NCBI GenBank assembly: GCA_031761405.1
Contig: JASEVX010000012.1
Span: 27,823,217-27,887,216, forward strand
Length of the DNA stretch: 64,000 nt
Direction of reading: 5' to 3'
Origin: Serripes groenlandicus
Lineage: Eukaryota > Mollusca > Bivalvia > Cardiida > Cardiidae
Shown piece by piece: positions 33,400-42,449 of the stretch. The notes under the pieces were generated by a model. It saw nothing but the letters and a program-made list of their open reading frames with translations, made no database searches and was not told the origin of the DNA. The first letter of the stretch is position 1; every line of letters starts with the position of its first letter. Position numbers and translations under genes: made by a program.

Positions 33400-33655
33400 A
33401 GACAAAGTTAGATACAAGGGAGTCCGGGTGTGATACCCTAGCAGTCTTTCCGAAAAGACCCCTTGGTTCCTTAGCGTGCTCAGTGTAAAGCACACGCGAG
33501 GCGCTTTTCTTGAGATTGACCAATACTTGACCTCTTGTTGAGTGGGATACCCTTAAAGCACCCCAGAACAATCCAGAACCATGACCGGGATTTGAAACCC
33601 AGCCCTCTTGATTGAAAGTCGAGTGTGTTAACAACTAGACCACCGGGTCACTTAT
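33400..33655 (-). mobile_element. SINE-D with Glu-like tRNA head, minus strand
   Basis: The minus-strand head (33,583-33,650) begins GACCCGGTGGTCTAGTTG, has a loop CTTTCAA and a GGGTTTCAAATCCCGGTC T arm. The body contains GGATTGTTCTGGGGTGC and AAGCGCCTCGCGTGTGC. A partial relative in the same orientation is at 45,462-45,583. Stem mismatches argue against a working tRNA-Glu. Confidence 0.6.
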
Positions 33656-34587
33656 AAAACTTGATTATTCACTTAAAACATACTTCTAGCTGTACATATA
33701 TGGAAGTATCTTCTATGCTTAGTACGTGTGCCTTTCGTGGGTCCATTCTCGAGGTACGTCATTCAATTAGAGGACGTGCAGCTTTCTCATTAATTCTTTT
33801 TTAACATATTCGTTTGTTTCCCTCCCGTCCGTTGTAGATGCATCAAAATGCGTCTGTTAGTGGTTAAAAGTTAAAGACTATGCATACGTATTATTAAATG
33901 GCATTGATTTGTTTTACTGGAGTTTTACTCCGTTTTGAACACTATTTCGGAAAAATCGCGGCAACAGTTCATTTATTCAAAGTCCCTTGGTAAAGGTCAC
34001 AATACATCAAATATATTTCATCTTTGTTTCCACGTGAATCAACCTGTTTCAACCCTCACTTGTCCCACGTTTTAAGCGTTTCTCAAGGTAAAACACCCTA
34101 TAACATTAAAAAGGTTTAAATACCTCCAAGTTTTAATTAATCTAAAGAAAATGGAGGTCATGCATTATGCAAGAAAGAATTCACCCCAAAGACCAAATCG
34201 GGCTAGGGCGAAACTGGTTTATCACATACTCTGCTATCACTGCCGAAACAGGTCTAAATACTAAAAATGATCAAATCAATTCCAGAGCATCCAATACCCA
34301 TTTACGATGAATTTAAACTCACTGTCATATATTCAATGCATTATGGTGAAGGTATACACTCATTTCTACACAAGGGGTTATTTGGCTCTAGATCAGCTTG
34401 TCTGCGGATGTATATGGCGTAACTTGACCAAAACAAACCAGATATAAGCTAGAAGTTTTATTCCTTACCCAAAGTCACTCCACACCATGACCGCTGTGAC
34501 TTGGGATCCAATCTGGTACGCCCGGTTCCAAACCTCGGACGCTAACGACGCTATCGGCGCAAAGTCCTCTTATGTTATGGATAAATC

Positions 34588-34990
34588 CGCCGTGGCCGAG
34601 TGGTTAGCGTCGTTGATTTGGAACCGGGTGTCCTTCCTGTGTTCGATGCCCATTCGCGGCAATTATGGTGTAGTGCCCATGGACAAATGGTGTTCCCTAG
34701 CATAAATCATGATTAACTCTTTCAGCGCCACAGGCAATATTGAGGTTTTTGCAAACAATGCAGATTCAGGTGAGTCAGCTCGTAACGAGCTGTCTCACCT
34801 GAAATCAGCATTGTTTGCCTTTTAGTTAACAAAATAGTCCCAAACTTTCATAAATTGAGAAATAGATACTCCCGATTTTAAACATGGAAGAGTCTACTTT
34901 AGACAATTCGGCGCTGAAAGAGTTAAACGAACGGTCGACGAGATGTCACTGAAATAATATTGAAAATGGCGGTAAACCCAAATAAAAACA
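34588..34990 (+). mobile_element. SINE-C interrupted by a TTAA MITE
   Basis: Head TCCGCCGTGGCCGAGTGG, body ATTATGGTGTAGTGCCCATG ... GTTCCCTAGCATAAATCATGA, then a MITE, then the remaining ACGAACGGTCGACGAGATG ... TATTGAAAATGGCGGTAAACC. The two halves read continuously across the insertion. Confidence 0.75.
34713..34926. mobile_element. TTAA-flanked MITE with foldback core
   Basis: TTAA duplicates (34,713-34,716 and 34,923-34,926) enclose terminal repeats CTCTTTCAGCGCC and GGCGCTGAAAGAG. At about 34,757-34,823 GCAAACAATGC-AGATTCAGGTGAG is matched by its reverse complement around an ACGAGCT core. TTAA targets with CYCTTT ends fit the piggyBac superfamily. Non-autonomous, ~206 bases. Confidence 0.85.
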
Positions 34991-36129
34991 AAACAGGGAT
35001 GTTCTGGCCCAATTTAGTGCGACCCATTCTTCGCAAGCCAAGGTAAATTTGTCCATTACATTATCATAATTAATTACTTATGGGATTGCTAATGTATGAG
35101 TATGTATGTGTATGTATGTGTGTATGCATGTATGTATATATGTATGTATGTGTGTATGTGTGTGGGTATGAATATGTATATACGTATGTGCGTATATATG
35201 TGTATATGTATGTATGTGTGTATATATGAATGTAGATGGGTGTAAAGCGTTAACCCAGTGAAATATTTAATATTTATCTCACATTTCAATTCATTATGTA
35301 GATATGTTAAGGTGACTGATAGGCCAAACATGGCCGGGTGTCTTTGCCTGATGTTTCGTTTTTATTCATATTGTGTACGTGTCACCATGTCACTATAATA
35401 CAATTATTTTATCTTATCTTATCTTATCTTATGTACGAAGTAGCCTTGGCTAGCGAAGATGGTGCGATCCAAGCTAATTGAAATGTCAAGTGAATTTGAG
35501 AGATATGTGAGAAACGTTAAACATTATTTGAACGATCTAGAATGATGGTAATAAACTTATATCCCGACCTCGAAACTAATGAGCACGTGCACTAACCTTT
35601 ATATGAGATATTTAGATATGTTTTTTATGAGTGAGTCACGTAGTTAATCCTTGTTATAATACGGACATACGATATTGAATCCCACGTAACCGGAGACTTT
35701 TGAAATCATTGTGGTAAAAGGGGAAATGGTTATAAACCAGTAATATATCTGATGCCACAATGATTTAAATTTTGATTAACCTTTTTCCCACATGCAGACG
35801 ATCCAATGAATAATTTCCCCTTTTGTCATTTATTAATTAATACATGTATTCTAATTGAAGATTTTCCGCATGTTTGCCCATATGTTCTCTAGGTCGTCTG
35901 CTGCAGACTTTGGTATACGTGGGAACGGGACTAGCACCATCTATCCGCATATCCCATCTCATATATTTAGCTATTTTTCTCCTTTTCTAATCAAATTTCA
36001 TGTCCTTATTTACTAATGATTTCGTCCATTCTATGAATGTATTTACTCTCGTTATGCAGAATTAACTAGTTGGTAAGTAAAATACCACGTAACGTTTAAT
36101 ACCATATTTTGTATCCATTGGAAATGAAT
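34991..36129. other. AT-rich spacer with simple repeats
   Basis: TATG/TGTG low complexity at 35,089-35,240, an ATCTT pentamer run at 35,408-35,432, and a partial TTAA-type MITE (about 35,779-35,935, TTAACCTTTTTCCCACATGCAGACG ends in part). No gene. Confidence 0.6.
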
Positions 36130-36205
36130 GGTTCCGCTGGGGCTCGAATCCAGGACCTGTATACTGCGTGTAAAACACACGTGATAACCACTTCACTACT
36201 CAACC
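36130..36205 (-). pseudogene. tRNA-Val pseudogene, minus strand
   Basis: Partner of 22,958: same 5' GGTTGAG. It additionally carries a few inserted bases beside the anticodon arm (ACCTGTATACTGCG) and altered stem bases, giving 76 bases. Confidence 0.8.
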
Positions 36206-36407
36206 GATATATTTTACAATATTCTCAAATATCATACACGTTTCTGGCTAAACTTTAGTTCAGTTTAAACTTATTTATTAAACATCGATTGCAAAACACA
36301 TTTTTATTTTGTATTAATCACGCGCGATGTCTGCTTTCTAGAAGCTGATCGAGTTCTCCCGCAGTTTTATCTGAGAAATATCCCAAAAGTCTCAGGTATG
36401 ACCCAGC

Positions 36408-36562
36408 CGGGGATCTAACCCGCTAGCTCCCGCACCCGAGGCGGACGCTCTATTACTACACCGACGAGGCGGTACGACAAACACATGACCGCCTTGGTGG
36501 TGAAGTAGAAGAGCGTTCGACTCGGACGCGGGAGGTTGCGAAATCGATCCTCGGTCCGGTCA
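36408..36562. mobile_element. head-to-head tRNA-Pro-like SINE heads (mirror copy)
   Basis: A minus-strand Pro-like head (GGTTAGATCCCCGGCTGGGTCA in reverse) and a plus-strand partner ending GGTCCGGTCATACC. Mirror of 22,655-22,766. Confidence 0.55.
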
Positions 36563-36607
36563 TACCAAAGATTATTAAAATGGTAGTAGTGGCTACCCTC
36601 CTTGGCG

Positions 36608-37225
36608 CAGGGTAAGCAATACGACTGACTTGCTGTCAGAAATGCAGGGTAAGCAATACGACTGACTTGCTGTCAGAAATGCAGGGTAAGCAATACGACT
36701 GACTTGCTGTCAGAAATGCAGGGTAAGCAATACGACTGACTTGCTGTCAGAAATGCAGGGTAAGCAATACGACTGACTTGCTGTCAGAAATGCAGGGTAA
36801 GCAATACGACTGACTTGCTGTCAGAAATGCAGGGTAAGCAATACGACTGACTTGCTGTCAGAAATGCAGGGTAAGCAATACGACTGACTTGCTGTCATAA
36901 ATGCAGGGTAAGCAATACGACTGACCTGCTGTCAGAAATGCAGGGTAAGCAATACGACTGACTTGCTGTCAGAAATGCAGGGTAAGCAATACGACTGACT
37001 TGCTGTCAGAAATGCAGGGTAAGCAATACGACTGACTTGTTGTCAGAAATGCAGGGTAAGCAATACGACTGACTTGCTGTCAGAAATGCAGGGTAAGCAA
37101 TACGACTGACTTGCTGTCAGAAATGCAGAGTAAGCAATACGACTGACTTGCTGTCAGAAATGCAGGGTAAGCAATACGACTGACTTGCTGTCAGAAATGC
37201 AGGGTAAGCAATACGACAGACTTGC
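36608..37225. repeat. 37-bp tandem repeat, ~16-17 copies
   Basis: Unit CAGGGTAAGCAATACGACTG followed by ACTTGCTGTCAGAAATG. Copies are almost identical (isolated changes such as TCATAAATG at ~36,900, GACCTGC at ~36,925, CAGAGTAAG at ~37,128), so the expansion is recent. The left arm has only one copy in reverse (about 22,571-22,600). There are no unique spacers, which excludes a CRISPR array. Confidence 0.95.
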
Positions 37226-37241
37226 TGATGTCAGGTTAAAT

Positions 37242-37491
37242 GCATTCTCGGTACCCAGGCAATTCATAAACTATATGATACCCTGGGCAAATTGGTTAGC
37301 GAAACTTCGTAAAGCATGCACCACGATTTCCTCCGTAACAACACTGTAATTTTCGTATCGCATGAGGTTTGTGTCTTGCGGCCACTCAAGTGGCTGCATT
37401 TCACCTCATACATTATTCATGAGTACGAGATTTGTACAGCCAATTTGCCCAGGGTATCAAATATTTTATGAATAGCCTGGGTACCGAGGAT
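37242..37491. mobile_element. 250-bp non-autonomous DNA transposon with 8-bp target duplication
   Basis: Inverted ends: CTCGGTACCCAGGCAATTCA against TGAATAGCCTGGGTACCGAG, continuing inward through GATACCCTGGGCAAATTGG and CCAATTTGCCCAGGGTATC. GGTTAAAT flanks it at 37,234-37,241 and 37,492-37,499. The left arm at 22,560-22,570 has a single GGTTAAAT equivalent, i.e. an empty site. An 8-bp duplication is typical of hAT-type elements. Confidence 0.88.
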
Positions 37492-37615
37492 GGTTAAATA
37501 GAACAGAAGAACGAGTAACTACGCCGGGAAAGACCGTGATATAACTAAAATAATGTTGAAAACTGCATTAAACACTATTTGTCTATGATGAAAAGGTAAA
37601 AACAATTTTACAACA

Positions 37616-37687
37616 GGTTCCGCTGGGGCTCGAACCCAGGACCTTCTGCGTGTTAAGCAGACGTGATAACCACTACACCACGGAACC
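37616..37687 (-). tRNA. tRNA-Val (AAC)
   Basis: Intact, mirror of 22,320. In the minus sense the nearest T-run is ~14 bases downstream (plus 37,598-37,602), the same delayed terminator as its partner. Confidence 0.92.
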
Positions 37688-38302
37688 GATATGATTATAA
37701 TGCTCGGTTCAGTTCATGAGTTTATTTACTCTTGCTGTGCAGAATTAACTATTTTGCGAGCAAGATGGTAACGTATTTCTTTTTCTAATTATATTGTAAC
37801 GTCAGGTTTTTTTGGGATTTTTAAATTAATTCGCTAAACAAACGAAACTTAAACTAATTTTACGACTTAGTTAAATTCTAGGTCGTAGGTCTTGGACATC
37901 ATCTCAATTGATGAATATTCGAAACAGGGAAGGTAATCCGTATCTCAATCCAGACGAAAACAAGTTTGGTGATTCAGACGACAACTGAAACATTAGCAGT
38001 AACAAAAATAAATGAAATATTGCAAGTAAAAAATAGCTGAAAACGAGCGTTCATTTTTCCAGCAATGTTTTCAAAAGATATTCAAATGTCACTTCCTCAT
38101 ATTTAGATACAAATCACTTCTTCCGTTGATATTTGCCTACGTAGATATCTCAACATCACAAACTGTCAAATACAATCTGCAAGAGCCTGCACTTTCCACA
38201 AACAAGTATTTGAAGCGCAATATGAATTACTTATGTAAATATTTTCCTTGTAGAAAACTTAAAATTAAAATCACTCATGTTGAAAAAAATAAAAAAAAAG
38301 AA

Positions 38303-38374
38303 GGTTCCGCTGGGGCTCGAACCCAGGACCTTCTGCGTGTTAAGCAGACGTGATAACCACTACACCACGGAACC
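38303..38374 (-). tRNA. tRNA-Val (AAC)
   Basis: Intact, mirror of 21,627. The downstream A-rich tract on the plus strand (38,286-38,302) provides a T-run terminator. The flanks 37,900-38,280 match 21,720-22,090 in reverse almost base for base. Confidence 0.93.
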
Positions 38375-38746
38375 GATATAAGTAGGGTAAAACTTTAGCT
38401 ATATACTTGTATGTACCTTTAGGTATTATCTGGCGATAAACATGTTGGACTTAAACCTCATGTTTGCGGATCAAATAATACATGTTTGAATGGTATTTTT
38501 CACCGTTTTCAACAGTATATCAGTTATATCCCGGCGCTTCCTGGGTAATATACTAGTACTACCTTCATTAGTTATCCTGGTACCGACGATGTATCTGTCG
38601 CACTGCTATTCCAGTAACCCTTAGCGGCAAGGAGGGAATCCATTACAACCATTTTATAACAAACAACATTTGATATGACTCGAAACTGGCGGAAAGATGT
38701 CGTGTTACTTAACTCAGGTAAGTCAGGGTACTGTCTGCCGACTAGT

Positions 38747-39126
38747 AATTGATTTTGATTTATTTTGGTTTTACGGCGTTTTCAAAATGATTTAAGTTAT
38801 ATTATAGCTTTTTTCGTTAATGAAATAATGAAACACAAAGACAAAGAATAATCTTAAATTATGTATAACAATTAAATGTTATTATATTTTGTATATTGTT
38901 TTATGGGCCGGAGGCCTTTCTTTAAGAAAAAATTATGAATTGAATTGAAAAGAATTGAATTGATTGTTCAATTAGTCATTGTTCCCTGTGTAAACAAGCC
39001 AGTACAAGGCTGGTAAATGTGCCTTGCCCAAGGGCATTCCATACACGACAGCCGTGTATTGTCTGGGGATCGAACCTGTAATGCCCAGTTCTATATCCCA
39101 AACGCTAACCACTCGACTACGGCGAA
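38747..39126 (-). mobile_element. SINE-C, mirror copy
   Basis: Reverse of the 20,831 element, including the extra AT-rich interior (38,810-38,985), ending at the CCGTAGTCGAGTGG head. Confidence 0.75.
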
Positions 39127-39143
39127 TTCCAACTACTCATTGA

Positions 39144-39444
39144 TTGATTGATTGATTGATTAATTGGGGTTCAAAGCCCTTTTTAACAATTTCTCAGTTA
39201 TATCACGGCGGCCACTTCACCTACTCATGCATTTCCTGGTTTTCTCACACCAATACTTCACACAACAATCTTCCCAAGCAACTGGCTGCTTTTCAACATA
39301 GACTTAGCCCATTGGTGGAAGACGAATGACGCATGTCGCATTGACTTTCGTCAATCATCGGAAAGAAAAACCGAGCTGGGATTCGAACTCACAACCCCTT
39401 GATTGACAGCCCGCATCGCTACCGACTGAGCTACCGGGGCTCGG
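39144..39444 (-). mobile_element. full-length SINE-A with 14-bp target-site duplication
   Basis: In the minus sense: head GAGCCCCGGTAGCTCAGTCGG, loop CTGTCAA, GAGTTCGAATCCCAGC B-box region, body with CAATGCGACATGCGTCATTC and the CAAT tail. CAACTACTCATTGA flanks it at 39,130-39,143 and 39,445-39,458. The left arm shows the uninterrupted site at 20,812-20,830, so it inserted after the arms were duplicated. Confidence 0.9.
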
Positions 39445-39789
39445 CAACTACTCATTGAAGTGCAACATAATCAACATTTGTTAATTTGTGTTACCTTAAA
39501 GACAAGCGCTTCGATAGCAAAGCGCCCGTCTATGATGCATGAAGTCAAGAGGGTTCGATCCCAGCCATGTTATTCCAAATACTGTATACATGGTAGTAAT
39601 AACGTCCTCCTTGGCGCTCAGGACTGTGGGATTAGCATTTCGACTGACTTATCCGTGTCACGATAAAATGTTCTTTTCCCAAAAATGGCAGTGATTGAAC
39701 TGATGTGTTTAAAGCGGCGTAAACACCAAGTTACCAAACCATTAAATCAAAGAACAAAACTAAGTCAGTCACTTCCCCAATTAAAAAAA

Positions 39790-39861
39790 GGTTCCGCTGG
39801 GGCTCGAACCCAGGACCTTCTGCGTGTGAAGCAGACGTGATAACCACTACACCACGGAACC
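39790..39861 (-). tRNA. tRNA-Val (CAC)
   Basis: Intact, mirror of 20,556. T-run terminator (plus 39,783-39,789 A-run). In the neighbouring remnant (39,488-39,560) the minisatellite seed seen at 20,739 is missing, either lost here or gained in the left copy. Confidence 0.93.
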
Positions 39862-40853
39862 TACGCTTACATCTGGTTATAAATTAGCAATACATATACT
39901 TACAGTCTAAATCAGGAGTCGTTTGTTATCACTTTTACGATAAAAACGGATACATGTGTTCACATTGGTTCTTCTATCATATGCTGTATGTCATCTCTAT
40001 TGATTAATAGTTGACGAAGGAAGATAACCCGTATCCATCCAGACGAAGAAGAATTACCTGTAAATTAATAAATTATAGAAGATAACACACTTGGCTGAAC
40101 CAATCTTCCCCGGGGCCCTCCTAAATATAAATATAGCTAGTCTCGTGACAGATCAAACTTAAGCCGAAGCATATTGTTTTTTTATCATAGTCAGACCAAG
40201 TCAGGACTTTCAAATATTATTTTGACCATACACTCACGTGTATGAGAATGTGGCATCTACCCTACCCTTTCCAAGCTACTTACGATTATAAATAAAGCAT
40301 ATGTAGTAACAGTAAGAGACTTTGGAAAACATTGTTGAAAAAAAGAAATGCCTATAAAACATCCTTTTATCATTCGTTTTAATGATTTCAACTTTAATTA
40401 ACCTTTTCCACTTGCATACGCATTTGAGGCGTCTGTAGCAGACATCACAATAGGCATTTTCTGCTTTTCTGCAATATTTCCAAATCTATTCATTAAATTA
40501 ACTACTAATAATAAAGAGTTTCCGCACGTTTTTCCATATATTTTCCAAGTCGTCTACACAACATTTCTTTTGTATGCAGGGAAGGGACAAGTTCTCTCTA
40601 TTCCCTCGAATAAAATAAAATCTATTGAGCTAGTATGCTCCATTTCCAACCACATGTCATGTCTGTATTTATCACTGAACATTTAATATGATATTTTTTA
40701 TCCCTCGTGATTTCACCCGCCAATAACAAAGTCGGGCAGAATCATTCGTTTGCTTCACTCGCGTAAAATATCATCCGAGATTTAACTCCCATTTCAGAAA
40801 TATATAAATAAACAAGTAACTGTAGGATTGCAAGCAATACCATAATCCCCTAC

Positions 40854-41152
40854 CGGTTTGCACGTTTTGACTTATTAATATTCTAAGTCCAAAAAGGGGC
40901 ATAACTCATAAAAAAATTGACGAAATCCCATGAAACGCGAACTTGATCTGTGACACATGATTACAAAGCCATATACAAAATTTCAGCTCAATATCTCAAT
41001 GCATGTAGAAAAAAAGTGCGGAAAACTGATTTGTCGGACTGACTGACAGATGGACTGACAGATGGACTGACAGATGGACTGACTGACAGACTGACTGACA
41101 GATGGACGGAGTGCAAACCTAATAGTCCCCGTCGGCACGCCGGTAGGGGACT
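40854..41152. mobile_element. ~300-bp MITE-like insertion with CCCCTACCGG ends
   Basis: TAATCCCCTACCGGTTTGCAC at the left and GCCGGTAGGGGACTAA at the right. The interior has CATAACTCATAAAAAAATTG and a GACTGACAGATG simple repeat (41,037-41,106). The left-arm equivalent (around 19,598-19,610) lacks it. About 30 adjoining bases (40,820-40,853) are also right-arm specific. Confidence 0.75.
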
Positions 41153-41373
41153 AATAAGCTCTTTTTCAACATGAGAAGGGACTTGCGACAATGGAACATT
41201 GAATAAGAATGACAGTCACAGTCTGACCCGTGCTTGAAAAGAGCCAACTTAATCGGACTGAGCGATTGGAGTCAATGCAACTCTTGAGCTCCAGCAGGTA
41301 GGTTGGCATTGGTTTCATAGCTTATATATGTTTTATCTCGATGTATATTTAGGGTTTGTATCATCGTTCCTGT

Positions 41374-41442
41374 CCGCCGCGATATGACCGTACCTGTTAA
41401 AAGTGCCGTCAAACACAAAACAATCAATCAATCAATCAATCA
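41374..41442 (+). mobile_element. SINE 3' end with CAAT tail
   Basis: CCGCCGCGATATGACCGTACC, AAAAGTGCCGTCAAACAC, then (CAAT)n. The same sequence is at 51,831-51,892, marking the third module copy. Not present in the left arm. Confidence 0.7.
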
Positions 41443-41701
41443 AAAATGTAATACTAAATAAGCTCTTTATCAAGCTACTTCGAACTTGAGAAAATGCTTT
41501 GAACTTTGTGTCGAAATAAGTTATATTAGTCGGAGTTGGTGTAAAACATTCGACGAACTGTAAACAATTTATGCAGTTTTAAACATATTTGTGTTTGTTT
41601 TATTGACATACTATTATAAACATTTCTCTTTGTATATTGGACAAAAAGGTTTATTTTTATTTCATGAAATAAATTCTCAAAAAGGTTTTTTTATAAAAAA
41701 A

Positions 41702-41773
41702 GGTTCCGCTGGGGCTCGAACCCAGGACCTTCTGCGTGTAAAGCAGACGTGATAACCACTACACTACGGAACC
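41702..41773 (-). tRNA. tRNA-Val (TAC)
   Basis: Intact, mirror of 19,250, with the same A at base 9 and an A-run on the plus strand serving as terminator. Confidence 0.93.
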
Positions 41774-42359
41774 GATATGAATTAGCATACTATTAATTTA
41801 AAACACGTATACATAAATACCTTCGGTATTATTTAGCGATAAAAATGTTGACTTTTGACCTCGTGTTTGGGAGTGAAATAATAAGACTAATGTATGGTTA
41901 AATATGAGGCACCTAATCTAATCCTTATATGTAAATACACCATTCTAAAAGCATTGTTTTGTAGACGGTATGTTTCAATTAAATTATATGTGGCCTGGTG
42001 AAAATACAACAAGTTGATGGTGATTATATAGAATGTGTTTATCCTCGCCATAATTGGAGACCAGAACTTAGCAATATATCATAGTTATTGATTGATTGAT
42101 TGGGGTTTAAAGACGTTTACAACAATGTTTCAGTCATACATGTCCTATAATGCCAGCCCGCGTCTATACAGACTGAGTCACTGTTGCAGACGATAATTCG
42201 AGCATGGGTTTTTCTATGTTAAAATGGAGTACAGTTAGTTTAAACTTATTTATTTTACATCGATTGCGAAACAAGCTTTCAGCTTATATTGATCACGCTC
42301 AGTGTCTGATTCCTGGAAACCTAACCAGTACTCGCGCCGTTTGTGTGGAAAAATCCCAA

Positions 42360-42440
42360 AGGCAGAACCCGCTCATCACGGGATTCGAACTCGGGACCTT
42401 TGGTACAAGAGGCCGACGCTCTACCTCTGTACCATACCAC
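42360..42440 (-). mobile_element. tRNA-like SINE head fragment
   Basis: In the minus sense: GTACAGAGGTAGAGCGTCGG, loop region reading CTT and a CCGAGTTCGAATCCCGTGATG T arm. The anticodon stem does not pair. No body is recognised; the LINE begins just beyond. Confidence 0.5.
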
Positions 42441-42449
42441 TGTCTTCCA

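Larger units (their letters stand above)
36130..42140 (-). repeat. right arm of large inverted repeat (tRNA-Val domain)
   Basis: Mirror copy of 18,885-23,029. It is longer than the left arm, mainly through a 37-bp tandem expansion (36,608-37,225), a MITE (37,242-37,491), a SINE-A (39,144-39,444) and a MITE-like insertion (~40,820-41,152). Each of these is absent or single-copy at the homologous left-arm site. Confidence 0.85.

Noticed and set aside
35089..35331. His/Tyr/Ile-rich minus-strand frame
   Set aside because: It translates a TATG/TGTG simple repeat.
36608..37225. CRISPR-like array
   Set aside because: Repeats are directly contiguous with no unique spacers, in an animal genome.
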